Shown: positions 1-12,785 of the stretch, one piece after another
Numbering within the stretch: the first letter of the stretch is position 1
Layout of the letters: every line of letters starts with the position of its first letter
NCBI RefSeq assembly: GCF_043641665.1
Contig: NC_092180.1
Span: forward strand, 26,139,391 to 26,203,390
Origin: Enoplosus armatus
Lineage: Eukaryota; Chordata; Actinopteri; Centrarchiformes; Enoplosidae
DNA: 64,000 bases
Reading direction: 5' to 3'
Made by a program: the position numbers and the translations under genes
The notes under the pieces: generated by a model
What the model was told of the DNA's origin: nothing
The model's database searches: none
Seen by the model: only the letters and a program-made list of their open reading frames with translations

Positions 1-125
1 GATGTCAGGAAACAGTCACGTTAGCAGCGCTGTGAGGCTAAATGCCAACATCAGCATGCTAACATGCCCGATATGACAACGATAACATGTACGATAATGT
101 TTACCAAGTTAACCATCTTAGTTTA
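1..125 (-). repeat. Interspersed repeat family A, partial copy
   Basis: Read on the minus strand, this piece carries the GCTAACATG / TTAGCATG-rich 3' part of an interspersed repeat found several more times in the window (near 11.2, 16.9, 42.2 and 59.0 kb). The order of blocks (AACTAAGATGGT, then GGTAAACATTAT, then CATGTTAGCATGCTGATGTT, then GCATTTAGC) matches the 42.1-42.25 kb copy. The copy runs off the left edge of the window. From memory, this repeat is common in perciform fish intergenic DNA; its class is not evident from this fragment. Confidence 0.65.
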
Positions 126-948
126 GAAAAAAGTCACTAAAAAGTTGCAAATCAAAAGATGGACCTACTGAACTCTGCACTGTCACTCAACACTGTAATT
201 GGGGGGTTATTATTTAGATATAAATCATAGCTTTTCATTGGGAACCGCCCAAATAGCACAAAAAGTACATTTTAACCCTAAAAAGTCACCCGATTGGGTG
301 GGAAACGGCCAAATCTGGCAATTCTGTGGTCAAAACAGTGGTGTTTAAGTTATTGATAAAATGGAGAATAAGATTACAGCAAAGGCTTTTATGAAAAGGA
401 TATGAGTCACTGAGGCCAATATTCACAACCATACTCTTTTTTTTTATAATCTATTGTTTTATTATCCCCCATTTAGGCTGTACCAAAATTCCATTATTAC
501 AATTTTATTTTACTCTGCATTATTTTGGCATTTCAGATACCACTTCATTTCACCTCTCCATGAGTTTTCTGGATCCTCATGCACCCCCTTTGTGTCTCTT
601 TTACTTTCATTTTCATATAAATAAGTAATAGAACCTAACCTTTTTCTTTTTAACAACAGATAATGTTTGCAGAGCGAAATCCCAAATCTCTAAAAGAGTC
701 TGAATTAAAAGTAAAAGGCCCTCTTCGCTACATTTCTTCCTCAATTTCCAAAGGGTGGGAGAGATGAAATCAGACCTTCTCTGTGATGTATCAAAGACTA
801 ACAGCTACACTGTGGCGTTGAGGACTACGCTAATCCACAAAGTGAAGTGAATCTCCAGGTACTGAATTATTTTCCTCGACTTACGATTTTGGGATATTAT
901 GAGACAATTTTCCCTCGCTTGCAGGTCCAACATCTGCGCCCCGCCATG

Positions 949-980
<32 letters not shown>

Positions 981-1784
981 TTCCGCTCTTTATAACCTGC
1001 ACTTCCATCACACTTCGAGACCTTTGCAGTTTGTTTGTTGCTTTAGAATGACCTTTCCCCTGACCAGTCACATGGCCACCACCGTCACACCTGAGACCAG
1101 GGCTGAGCCACATAGCCACATAGCGCTTTGACACACTCCTACTAAACGGCTTGCGGATGAAGACATGTGCTGGTTGAACCGCGCAAGAACTGAGTCGATC
1201 AAACTGCAGGGGTCTACCCTTCCTTTTTATCCGCATGGGTGAGTCATTGTGAGAGAGCAAATCTATTTTCATTAAAGTAATTACATGGAGGCAGTGAAAT
1301 CTTAAACTCTTGTCGGCATGCATGCTCTGCATAGAAGAAGATCTGAGATTGTCAGACAAATCTTACATTTGTGGTGATTAGACAGCTTTTTTTTTTTTTT
1401 TTTAAAGAATGCACTTATTACATTAAACTTTGCTTGTGGATATGCAGTGTAAGAAAATGTGGCGTCCACATCTGGGTCCATTCAGGTGCTAAACATACTG
1501 TAAACATAGTGTTACATACCTGTACATCCATCATAGAACAAAGGAGACTTTCAACCATCACACAGGGAGAAATGTATCACAAAAGACCAGAATTCAACAT
1601 AAACGAGGCATGCTTTCATTAAAGCCCCTGCTGTATGTGTACATTTTTCATTTCATAAGCTTTTGTTTGCAGAAAAATTAGACCGTCCTGGCACATATCA
1701 GCACAGTCTATGCGTTGCTTTCAGCTCATACGTAGCAGCTTGCATAGCTGTCTGCCACAGGGCTTTTTTAGTCAGGCAGTGTGG
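126..1784. other. Noncoding stretch, no gene seen
   Basis: AT-rich sequence with no coding signal that I trust. A CA array and a 17-base T run (1387-1403) are the only structured parts. The open frame at 805-1359 on the minus strand runs through the CA array and is treated as chance. Confidence 0.5.
949..974. repeat. (CA)13 microsatellite
   Basis: Perfect CA dinucleotide run of 26 bases. Probably length-polymorphic, as usual for fish CA arrays. Confidence 0.95.
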
Positions 1785-1940
1785 CTCTATAGGGACGGCA
1801 ATGACAGTTGGTTGGTCGGCCTATCACTTTGGTCCAGACTGGAATATCTCAACAGCTATTGGATGGATTGTCAGATTTTCTGCAGACATCCATGGCACCC
1901 GGAGGATGAATCCTAATGACTTTGTGATCCCCTTCCCCAG
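1785..1940 (+). repeat. Interspersed repeat family A, 5' part
   Basis: Contains the family blocks CACTTTGGTCCAGACTGGAA, ATATCTCAACAGCTATTGGA, TGGATTG, GACATCCATGGCACCC and GAGGATGAATCCTAATGAC in the same order as the copies at 15.73 kb and 41.8 kb. It ends soon after the TTTGTGATCCCCT block, so only the first third of the family is present. Confidence 0.7.
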
Positions 1941-1945
1941 GAAGG

Positions 1946-3093
1946 GGGGTAAAATACTATTTTACTCTTTAAAATAATCTCTGATGAAAATATTAGCTTT
2001 GACACATTATTTTGAGTATGAAAAACATGACACATATAAAGAACATATATGTATTATGGGACATATATGAAGGACTGTGTGCCTTCACCTCAACTAAAAG
2101 TTAAGAGCTGCTGAAAATTAACAGGCCATAGCAAATTCATGGAGCAGAAAAACAGATTTCTTTACTTTAAATAGTCCAAATAAAAATTAGGCTCTACGGA
2201 AAAACAATTTTGCGCCCCGGCAGGTTTTAGCCTATAAATCCAGTGTTTTCTTGTTTTGCCGAAACAGAATCTCTGTGTCCTCTTACATCTGTCAGTTGTT
2301 TATTTCTAAACATTACTACACGCGTGCACGTTAGGTCCTTACTTCGTCTTTGGAAAACTCTGACGCTGCTTCCCTTTTTTTGTACGCTTATGTACTTTTC
2401 ACTAACATAACAACAAGTTATAATAACATTATAATAACAAGTTGACATCCATTTCCAAACAGTTAGCACAAGACAACCTGGCAGATGGAGGAAATCATCA
2501 CATAGAGGTAGACAAGACGTGCTACGGGGGAGTTTTGTACAACACAAATCACACTGATTTGTGATAAACTGAAAATAAGTAAACTGAACGGATGATTCAG
2601 TGACGACGTGACGTTTTCTGTCGCCTTGAAAGGTGAGACAAGGAAACAGTAGGAGTTTGATTGTGAGAGTTTGACTTAAAAACAATGTCTTGCAGCAGCA
2701 GAGTTTGCCACTTTCTGTAGCGCATTGTTTCAAGTTGCTTGTCACCTTTGGGAAAGAGAGGTTTCCACAGACAGCTGAATAAGAGTAAAAGCTGACTCGG
2801 TCGCTGCTGAACAAAGCTATTTCAGTGATATTGCCCGCTTGTACAGACTCAATCCTACCTGTTAATAATGAATAATGATTGGGCAGGTGAAATCACCAGA
2901 GATTAATGTTAACAGCATTTGGCCGTGCAGCCCATCTGCGATAATGATATTAATGGGCAGGCTGGGAGATGCGAGAATTTCAGCTGAGTAAATTCTTAAA
3001 TCAATATTCTTTTCATTGCCTATCTCGTGCTCACACCCTCTAACAGCTGGGCTCAGAGGAACTTGTTTATGTAAGTGTGCAGGAATGTGTCCC
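1946..3093. other. Noncoding; possible conserved element near 2860-3010
   Basis: No repeat or gene recognised. The part from about 2860 to 3010 has several ATTA/TAAT cores, balanced composition and no repeat character, which is how fish conserved noncoding elements often look. This is an impression from composition only. The open frame at 2227-2814 (minus) has no recognisable domain. Confidence 0.3.
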
Positions 3094-3120
3094 TGTGTGT
3101 GTGTGTGTGTGTGTGTGTGT
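3094..3120. repeat. (TG)n microsatellite
   Basis: Perfect TG run of 27 bases. Confidence 0.95.
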
Positions 3121-3329
3121 CTATGAGCACATGCATCTGAAACGTGCCCTCACTGTTATCTTCATTTCAATCCCAGCGCCTCATCAGCAGCACGTCTACT
3201 CAAGGTCTCGCTGAAGGGAGAGCATGACGTAATGACCGTTTTCATAATTATACTGCACCCCCATCATACCACCATTCCACTACATACATTCCTCCCACGT
3301 GCGAAAAGACACCAAACATTCCCACTTCC

Positions 3330-3331
<2 letters not shown>

Positions 3332-3390
<59 letters not shown>
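3332..3390. repeat. (CA)n microsatellite, 59 bases
   Basis: Uninterrupted CA run of 59 bases, the longest perfect dinucleotide array in the window. A shorter AC run sits at 3676-3691. Reading frames through it give artificial Thr-His or Val-Cys repeats on the two strands and are not genes. Confidence 0.97.
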
Positions 3391-3391
<1 letters not shown>

Positions 3392-3393
<2 letters not shown>

Positions 3394-6221
3394 TGCCGTC
3401 CCATTCCACTTCCAACTGCGAGCATCAATTTGCGTGGCGACCGCACACTCAGACTATAAAGGCCCAGCCTGCATCTAGCAGCGGCCCATCCTTTAACAAT
3501 TACAGATAACAAGATGAACATTGGAAATGAAAAGTCATCAGGGCTCTTGTTCAGCCGAGCGTGAGTGACCATATCGGCCCCTCCATCTCTGTGTCAGTCT
3601 TGGCTTTGAGTGTGCTCGAGCCCGCCACGTCTTTATTGGCATTAAAATCAAGGTGGGCAACCCCCCTGCCCATATACACACACACACACACCCCGACAAT
3701 GCTAACTTGTGTTTGTCATTTTCCCAGCAACACCCACTCTCTCTCTCATTTTTTCCCCCCTGCTCCATCTGCTGGGGTTGAAAGGGTTTTAATTTCCAAT
3801 CCAATCTCTGCTCTTTGGCTCGTAATGTGGCAGCATACTGTAGCCATAAAGAGCAGGGACGTAATGTTTGTGTGGGCCGGGTGTTAAACGCTACCTGTCC
3901 CTGTTAAGCCTGTCTGGCCATGCAGATAGCCTCCACTCACAGGCATTAGGCACAACTGGAATAGTTCTCATCTGCTGCAGGGAGCATGGCTGCGTCTGAT
4001 AATAAGGTGTTGATAGAGGGCATTAACTTGATGGCTTCTGCAGCCTGATGTACCAACAGACCGTGGGGCAAGGGCAGGCTCCGGGAGAGACAGAGAGTCG
4101 GAGACAGCAGACAGTAGTCACGCGTCAATTCACATATCAATCATTAAGCGATGAACGCGTTGAATTGATTTACTTGCAGATGTGGATCGAGTTTTTTAAA
4201 GGAGCCTCTGTCAGGTTGGACTATGTTCTATAAGGTGCGATCAGAGCTGACATGCATGCAAAATCAAAACGATATTGTTTGTTGGCTCCACTTAAAAGGC
4301 ACGTAGAGCACAGCAGAGCCGTACGTCTGTCATTAGCACAAAGACAGTTATCTCCTACAACTTGGCAAAGACTTGTAGGCCGACTCACTACTCGAACAGC
4401 CACAAACTCCCTCACTCCATGCTGTTAGACAGTCATACAACATGAAAGCGTTTGATTCATTTAGGGGTTAAGCACCAATTACTACTAATATGTCCAGACC
4501 CAGGTTCCAATTAAAACCAAAATGTATACCCGTGTGGACCATTTGCACTGACTTTTTGCTGTATATTGTTGAATGATGTGTGTCAACATCATCAGGTCAC
4601 TTTTCTTCACAATGAAACACCTAAACTATAGGAGCTATAGGAAACTGGCTAGATGGCTTCCATTTCCTCCTGTTTCAGTGTGCAAAGTACAAAACATGTG
4701 CATCACAGCCAACATCTGGTAAGGAGAGGGGTAAACACAGTTACTCTGGTTACTGAGTCTCCACCGGCTTCTTCATCAACACCAAAACTGTGTTTGAATA
4801 GAGCCAAACTTACGATTCAGTTCCATTTTATTTTTCTGCTCCTGTTGTCAACAACAGAACAAGCAAAAAATGATTACATTGCAACTCATATGTGCTACCT
4901 GTTCTACTTCTGGGTAGCATTCACGATGTCTCAGCTGTGTACAGCCCAGGAGTATTCAAACGGGTTTACAGTAAGTCGTAATGTTTGGAAGAGCCCAGTT
5001 TTCCTTGTCTACAATAAAATGCAAGGGTGCTGTTTTCCACTCTAGAAACTGTTTTCAAAAAACAATGTTTTTGGGTGTGAAAATACCGGCTTAGTGTGGA
5101 CGGAAGACCAAAACCTTTGGGATTTATCTGGCTTGCTGTGAATATAGTCAAAGTCCTAATTTTACACGGTAGTCACGCTGTTACTGTATTGGTTGTTATT
5201 GATGAAAGACATGCAATGACACACACAGAGAAGTAAATGTTGAGGAGGAAGTAGTGAGAACAGATGCCATAAAACACTGGAGAGATTTGGAGTGTTGGAC
5301 AGTGCTGAGAAAGAAAAAATAAAAAATAAAATAAAGACAAAGACAAACAAAGAGGAGGGGGGAAAAAAAAAAGAAATCCACAAAAGGGCATAGTGAAAAA
5401 TGCTCCTCTCTCTTTTCAGCGTCTGGGCCATTGAGAAATCTGATAAGCACATATCCTCCAAAGCACTGCCGCCTCCACTGCCATTTCTACAGACTTAAGG
5501 GAGAACACGGCGCGCAGTGTTTATCACCCCATTGCCGTCATTAGGAATCACACAGATTAGCCTTGACATTCTCGCAGATGAGAGGGGTAACAAAGGGAGC
5601 GAGCTATTAGCATGCTAATGCACATCAAAAGAGTTCAGAGTGGTCCTTTCATCCAGGCTTAAGCCCTGTATTCTGGTGAAAAGCGCAAAGATAATACATT
5701 TCTGGCTCACCTGCGTGCACGGCTGTGTGCATTAAGTGCATGCATCTTTACGCACGCGTGTGCATTTTCAGTCCATGCGTGTGTCTGAATGTGTGATTGC
5801 ATGCTCAGGTGGTTGCACAGTGCCAATAAATGAGGCTACATTTGAGCTACTTAGCAATGACAGGGAAATGCTATAAAGGCTAAAACACAAAAATGTTCAA
5901 CTGTTCACCACCAGCTATTTTGCAATGGTCATTAGGCAGGCACATTTTCCCTTATTTGCCTGCTACTGCTGCTTGTTAGGCTGCCTTTCTTTTTCTCACA
6001 AGATGGCAGTGTACCACCTCGGTTTCTTTGCTCCAGAGGGAGAGAACCCGGCTCCTGGACACGATCAAGTCTCTTTGTTTGGACTTTGAAGTGAAAGAGG
6101 TATCAGTTGAAGCATACAGAAGCTGATAGTAGCGTCTTTCAATCTTAATAATGTGCTGCAAAGAGTTGTGCGTGCTCTTATTGATTGGACAACTTGGGCT
6201 GGATGAGAAACAATGGCTTTG
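3392..6221. other. Noncoding stretch; possible conserved element 5460-5640
   Basis: No gene or recognised transposon. About 5280-5380 is purine-rich (A/G tract on the plus strand). The segment 5460-5640 is repeat-free and balanced in composition, with TTAG/ATTAG motifs, and could be a conserved noncoding element; only alignment to another fish would tell. Confidence 0.3.
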
Positions 6222-6295
6222 GTGTGTGTGTGTGTGTGTGTAGGCAGGAACAGTGTGGATCACACTGAGCGCATGCGCGTGTGTGTGTGTGTGTG
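6222..6295. repeat. Two short (GT)n microsatellites
   Basis: GT runs at 6222-6241 and 6279-6295, separated by 37 bases of unique sequence. Confidence 0.9.
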
Positions 6296-6502
6296 CACAG
6301 ACATGGACGTAGTATTTACGTAGGTGCACATGTGCTTCAATTGTGTTTTGAGTGATACGCATGCACCATTGTCTCGTGTTACTTTGCATTGATAATTTCA
6401 GCTTCATCCTTTGTTCGTGCAGCTGCATCGTTTGTTGAAAATGAGGACAACACGCCTCAAATCCCTTGCTACCCTCATATGACCGTAAAAAAATAAATTA
6501 AA

Positions 6503-6518
6503 GGGGGGGGGGGGGGGG
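6503..6518 (+). repeat. Poly-G tract, 16 bases
   Basis: Sixteen consecutive G, preceded by an A/T-rich stretch. Assembled lengths of such runs are unreliable. Confidence 0.9.
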
Positions 6519-8092
6519 TGGCATATTTAAAAAAAGCCTCAACATGCAATTCTTTAAGTATCAGTCTAATCCTCAGCCTTTTTCTCGTTTTCTAGGATAA
6601 ATGGGCATTAGAGGCCTTTAGTCAAATGAGTCCATTATTTAGGCCTCTTAACGACAATCCTGGCCTTTGAACATGTCTTGAGTGGCTCTCCACGGAGGGC
6701 GTGTGATCCATATTGTTGCTGAGTGACGCTGGATGTACAATGAGATGGCAAGTGTCCGGATACATGTCAAGCCAAGGGAGATAAGGCGCTCTCTTGGGAC
6801 AGATCAAATGGGAGAGTCTGGAAGAGCCGGGCAGCCTCGCGCGGTAGCTAAACGGTAGCCGTTCGAAACAAGATGCTCGCGATACCTGCCAACTCTGAGA
6901 GCTCAAAACAAACGAGGAGGTGTGTTTTCTGCTTTGCATGTGGCGTACATTCTTTATGTTTGATGCTTCAAAACAGACTGCGCCAGAAACTGTCCACGCA
7001 GCAAAGCACACCTCAAGACACGGGGACGGTAATGAGGAATCATAAGCGATAAGGAAAAGCATCAACAGAAAACCACTCAGCCAGTTACAGAGAACCGTTT
7101 TTTAAGAATTTTAAATTTGCAGCACTTGAACCCCCTTTATGGTACCGACTGACACTGTTGGTACTGATAACTTGATTGGGGCAGCAAATGCTATGTGGGC
7201 ACTAAAAGGAGTAATATGACTTTCGGTTCCTAAATGACATGAAAGAAAAGCAACGCTGAGTGGGAATCAATGCTAACATTATCTAGGTAGGCCACTGGCT
7301 TCCACTCTCCCGGGCTCGCGCGTACGTTGAATATTGAGACGAAACACGCATGTTGTGTCGTTATTTTGTTGTTAATGGGGGACAAAACGTCTCGCATTAA
7401 CATTTGTCATTAGCGTACCAATGCCTCTGCCATGGAACCCTGTTCCTCAAATAAGCACAATAGCTGCAGTGTCATTACAGTTTATTGTTTGCTTACACCA
7501 AAAGCAAGGAGATTTTAAGCCTCCAAGCCAAGACACACAGCAAGCTGTAACTTTCCCTTTAAAAGATGCTCTACTGTGGATAAGCTGGTGACCTCCATTA
7601 AAGAGACGGAAGCCCTATAGAGATAAATATAGAAAGGTGAGAGATAAGGTGGATAAACCTGCAGTATTATAGGGGGGGAAAAAAGAGAAGATTTAGCAAG
7701 AACCAGAGCACAGGATTGTAAAGGGGCCGCTTTGTTTTTCTCAGTGTGATATGATCTATCTGCCACATATCACACTCCAGATGTGGAGACTCTGAGCTCT
7801 TTATGAGACGAGCGGACCATCTTAAAATCTCTTTCTCACCTTGTCCTTATGTCTTTTTCTTTCTCTTTTGTCTCTCTCTTGTTTTTCACCCCAAAATGAA
7901 AGCCCACCACCTAACAGCTGGTCAGTTGCCATCAATCTGGCATCCAAGTGCAAAAGTATCGACTTTTCCTTGTCGGCCTCTGCAGATAGATGCTGGCTTA
8001 TTATTTTGGTTCAGCCCCCAAATATTGAGGCACATAGTCCAGGGACTCTTGGCTCTATTGATTAACCATTAAAGGGCTGGCTAGCCTTTGGC
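6519..8092. other. Noncoding stretch, no gene seen
   Basis: Unique-looking sequence with no recognised repeat. The minus-strand open frame at 6622-7065 (147 codons) was inspected and has no domain, signal or family resemblance that I recognise. Confidence 0.4.
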
Positions 8093-8117
8093 TGTGTGTG
8101 TGTGTGTGTGTGTGTGT
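8093..8117. repeat. (TG)n microsatellite
   Basis: Perfect TG run of 25 bases. Confidence 0.95.
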
Positions 8118-10420
8118 CCTGTAGAGCGTAAAGAGGCAAAACACACACAGAGGTGCTGACGGTGAAAGCACTTTCCGCCCTGCATTGACCTTTCAACTGG
8201 ACAGGGTTTAGCTCTCCATGCGCTGAAGGAGCTCTGGAGGAGCGTCTCGGGCATCCTGGAAGTACTTGGTGTCCTCAGTATTTACACCGGCTCTCTTTTC
8301 ATCAGCACTCAAGTGCCTGTAGTTGCAATTCAATATGAAGATGCATCAACAGTCACCCAGTCAATATTATACTTACCGCTGGCATTTGTAAGCAGTGTCA
8401 CCTCAGATAGGCTGTGATATGAATTCTTTCTGGAACTCATGCAGCACTAAACCAGGGTTATTGTAAATTCAGATATATATTCTCTTTAAGAAGTAAAAAC
8501 TATAGAAACCCTGTATCCAGTCATTTGAGCGACCCTAAAATCGTAATGATCTTGATAACAATTAATTATCTATAAATTACACAGCAATATTTTCATATTT
8601 CCATATGTTTGAAAGCTCAGACCGTTCCCTTAAAACTCTATTGGGCAATTATTGACAGGACTTAGGACATATAGACAACAAGGTTGACTAGCAGCTCACT
8701 TTGAAGAGCAAAAACCCCCACTGATTAAATCCAGCTCATATGCTAGTGTCCCAGCCAAAGTCACAGTGACAGGAAGCAGATGAATCCCACAGTTTCCATT
8801 CAGTAAGCCAGACGTCAAAAAGCACAGCCTGCGCAGGACTGATTAATAGTTTGACCAATAGTGTTTAGTATTGCTTAAATCATTTAATGCCCAGGAGAAA
8901 AAACAAACCCACAATAAAAATGCAGTTTTGTAGGTTGTACTGACAGCTGGATGCATCCAATGCAAAGTCCACAGCATGAGAACACTCTGGCATTGTAGCC
9001 AACAAAACTGCCTTCTCAACCATGTTAATCATGTAGATTCAAGCCTTTTGCAGACCATCACTAAGACTAAAGATGTTTTCATAACTCAGTCACTTCTGTC
9101 TGAATTTCAGTCTGATGGCCCATATTATGACTATTATGAACTGTGATAGGTCTAGGAGTCAGAATAACATACCCAAATGAAACCCCACAGTGCTAGCTTT
9201 ACAATACCACAGACATGCATCAGCTCTGTAGGTTTTGGGAATTATGAACAGCTTAAAAGTTACCAAAATTAGTATGAGAATGTAGTTGAAAATGCACAAA
9301 ATAAGGAATTATTTCTAAGAGGTTAACACAGAAAGCCCTATGCAGTAGGATACAAAAAATAACATGACACAGAGATAACATGAGTTGCTTTAAAAGGGTT
9401 ACAGAAATGACAGCCATAGATTTTTGATAGGACTTTATATAGCAAAGTCCAAAGGAGAAAATACATTTAATATGAATGTATGTACAGTCGTACTTATCTG
9501 ATCAAACTTTAAATCTTTCTTATCTGGAAAACACTTTGAACTCTCATACTCATTTCCTGGGTTGTTCTTTATCAGCTAACACCGGTTTAGGGGGTGAAAA
9601 AGGCTGAAATGAAGAATAAATTGACAAAAATACAATATTTATTGTTTTGTGATCGATGACGCTTGTCAATCCTCCACAAAGACAGTTAAGATGAGAGAAA
9701 AAGTAGGTCTGCCTGGCTTGACAGAGACATCACGTCAGGGCTCGTCCAAGTCGTCACTTGTTCTCCAGCCACAGCCAGCGGATGATCATTTCGCACAGCA
9801 CCTCCGACCGATCGGGCTTGGGGGGGATTATAGAAGCCATCACATCCCATCTATTCCCTTGTAGCTCCCCTTCAGCCGCTCCCTTGCCTGCAACTTGGCA
9901 GACATGCAAATGATCCTGTCAATATCGCCCCGCACCCCCACTACCCCCCCCCCAACCCTGCAAATAAGTCATGCCCATTTGCCGAAATGGGGGGCTGTGA
10001 CCCAGGCTGCCTGTCACACCACATACTGCTTCTCCTCAGTCACTTTGGAGATAGCACTGACATCTCAACTAAGGGATGGAAGAGAGAGAGAGAAAGAGAA
10101 AGGGAGCGGGTTGGAGATTTATGTTTGGCTGCATTTATTCATGGGATAATAAGAACCACTTTGGCAGCATTTAGAGGAAACCATTACAAATTCCATGTCC
10201 ATACAAATGCATATGTGGAGGAAAACAATGGCATTCACATATCTGTTCCCGTTTAACTAAGCCTGGATGAAAATCATTATAGATTTTCTAATTGTATGGA
10301 ATAATCTGTGCCTGCGGAGACTTTACTGCACACACTGTATATAACTTTTCATATCCTTTAGCGTTACTATGATAACCTGTAATCTTGCTAGATCATGTTT
10401 AGCTTAGTTACAGGTTTTTG
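8118..10420. other. Noncoding stretch, no gene seen
   Basis: About 2.3 kb of AT-rich, repeat-poor sequence with no open frame worth naming. A short C-rich tract lies at about 9930-9960 and a GA-rich tract at 10081-10105. Confidence 0.4.
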
Positions 10421-10424
10421 CGTA

Positions 10425-11110
10425 TAGATTCTACAAAAGATGACAAAACATATTTCTACAAAAATAAGTTCCCAAGTCAATATTTTGTTGAAGCAATATT
10501 GGCAGTGATTTCCGGCCTCGCCTCCTCGTGGGTACCAGTATCAGCATCAGCTCTGCACATGCGAATTTGGTGATTTTCTCCCATCTGAAGATGCAGATGT
10601 GCTCAAGCTTACTCAAGTTGGATAAGGAGCATTTTTTTTTTTAAGTTATTCCAGAGATTTTCAAAGGGATTTAACTCTGAGTTCTGGCTGGGTGACTCAA
10701 AGCCTTCGACGTATTCGTTGTCTGAAGCCATTCGAGTGTAGATTCAGTTGCATGATTTGGGTTACTGTCCTGGACATGACTTGTTTCATAAAACAGATTC
10801 TTTGCAAGACATGGCCTGTGTTTTGGTCCAGTCTTTGTTCGCTCTTTTCTTACAGGTCTCCCCCGATCCATGATGCAACTTCCAGCCACTACATGACACC
10901 AACTCGATGCGTCTTAGTATGAATGGTATCCAGTTTACGATAGACACAGTACTTAACATTAAGGACCGCAGTAGTTGAAGGAACATCTCCCATCTAAACT
11001 ACTATTAAACTTCCAATTGTAGCATAGTGATCTTTGTCTAAGCCCTGACCTGAGGTTGCTGAGTTTGGCCCGAAAACCATCTCTATAAATAATTCCATAT
11101 GTTTCGCTTC
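10425..11110 (-). pseudogene. Decayed Tc1-like DNA transposon (DD34E transposase remnant)
   Basis: Minus-strand remnant of a Tc1/mariner-superfamily transposase, the enzyme that cuts and pastes the element at TA sites. Read from high to low coordinates: a helix-turn-helix-like segment at about 11092-11041 (FRAKLSNLRSGL); a position near 10896 where the family's MVWG-like motif is broken by an in-frame TAG; VQDSNPNHATES..LEWL at about 10774-10730, matching the family's QDNDPKH.. motif with the second catalytic Asp; SPSQNSELNPFENLW at about 10712-10651, holding the catalytic Glu; and the family's C-terminal block at about 10566-10486. A frameshift separates the Asp and Glu blocks near 10705, and the section between the DNA-binding part and the catalytic core is shortened or scrambled. 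I do not see the terminal inverted repeats. The family assignment rests on motif order and spacing; the copy is clearly inactive. Confidence 0.8.
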
Positions 11111-11139
11111 TCTAGGGGCACGACTTTAATGATGACAAT

Positions 11140-11345
11140 GCCAGCTGAACCAACCATCTGTCGGGCCAACACTTTGATCCTGACCTATCTTGACACAGTT
11201 GGATGGGTTGCCATGAATTTTGGTACAGACATTCATGGCATCGTAACATGCTAGCTGTGAGCATGCTAATATGCTAACATGTGAAATGTTACATGCTAAA
11301 AAACTTGCATGTTAAAATGCGTAATGTAGCCGTGCTGTGCTATCA
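11140..11345 (+). repeat. Interspersed repeat family A, partial and internally deleted
   Basis: Starts with family A blocks (GTTGGATGGGTTGCCATGAA, TTTTGGTACAGACATTCATG) and then jumps to the GCATGCTAATATGCTAACAT section, skipping the middle of the family. It lies about 30 bases beyond the Tc1 remnant. Confidence 0.65.
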
Positions 11346-11962
11346 TCAGTGAGTGAGTGTCTTTTTCAGATGTTTTAGATTTTTTTTTTTCTAGAACTGT
11401 CAAAAGAAAGTTGCTCAAAAGAATTCGGAGGCACCGACTCAGTGTTCAGTGCCTTTGCAGATGAATAGTACGTACAGACTCATTGTATTTTGGCTTTTGG
11501 TTTTAGCATGAAGCATTTATGGTGAAAAGTAGTGTACATGCTATGGAAACTACATTTTTCACTGCATTGAGTGACTTAAACAGCATAATATCTCCATGAA
11601 TATTATTAAATAGGGATTAATGGAGACACAGCCATGGTAGTATAATATGTTTTTTGAGGCCTTATATGGTTAAGTTCATCTGTAATATATAGTACATAAG
11701 TAGCCTCCTAATATAGCGTCTACATAAGGAGAGCATGGAGAGATTGAGCCGCCATGGGTCAAATTAAATAAAGCTGCCATCTCACCCAATTAGTTGGTGA
11801 GGCCATTCCAGCCCAGTGCCACCACACTGTGAATGTGACACGGGCACAACACCAGGACAGTAAAGGGGCTGGCCAATGACTGCTTTGCTTTAAGGGCTGC
11901 GGTGTTGGCTTTGAATGTGTTAAACAAGAGAGGGGCTCCTCGAAGGGTGCTTGTGTGGTTGA

Positions 11963-11973
<11 letters not shown>

Positions 11974-12009
<36 letters not shown>
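11974..12009. repeat. (TG)18 microsatellite
   Basis: Perfect TG run of 36 bases, preceded by an imperfect GTGTGTATA stretch from 11962. Confidence 0.95.
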
Positions 12010-12014
<5 letters not shown>

Positions 12015-12752
12015 ACGGGGTACCTCTGTTTACCAGGCACTCTGCCTTCAGAAACAGGCTTGTCCTCACCTCGGAACAACAGGAGACATGACAGCCATAC
12101 GGTCCCTCTGCAGCTGGCTAATTGTGTACAACATGTCGGTGGAGTGGCCGCTTCGAGCCCCCCACCCGCCCTCCCCTGCACGACTGTGTTGACGATAAAA
12201 GGAGGAGACGCGGTCTTACGTGTGCAAAGGGTCGATGGTCAGAAATAGCAATAACCATTTAGCTGTGGTTTGATACCGCTACGAGGTGTCAGCATAGCAG
12301 CTCCAGAAAATAATAGTACACATGGTACATTTTGCACTGAAATAAAACATAGACCACAGTCACTCCCTATGATTGTGTGACAAACAGTGCTACAAATAGT
12401 GCACTATATTTGCCCTCTGCCATTTTATTTGAGTGTAGAATATATGCATTGTATACTGCCCTCCCCACAATGTAACAAAATTGTACCTATAAGTGAAAGG
12501 TGCAAAATGACAATGGTTCGTAAGTGTCTGAAATCTCAAGGCACGGCTTACTGGGAAGTGAGTCGTTTATCATGAAGGGAATAGTGAATGTGTGAATTAC
12601 AGCGTGATTTTAGACGCAGCCATTGAAACAGTTTCAGTCAATGTCAACATATCTCAAAAACGAAGCTTTTAGCTAAAAGAACCATTGTGCCAGTGTGTCT
12701 GTTTTCAACAGCCGTGTAACTGCGACTGGAGAATCACTGTGCTAACAGTTGT

Positions 12753-12785
<33 letters not shown>

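Noticed and set aside
3264..3572. Open frames through CA/TG arrays (also 3232-3459, 11902-12248, 17227-17568, 35425-35762)
   Set aside because: The frames stay open only because dinucleotide repeats contain no stops. The proteins are Val-Cys or Thr-His runs with no other content.
6622..7065. 147-codon minus-strand frame as a gene
   Set aside because: No domain, signal peptide or family resemblance, and no visible exon structure. A frame of this length can occur by chance in 64 kb.
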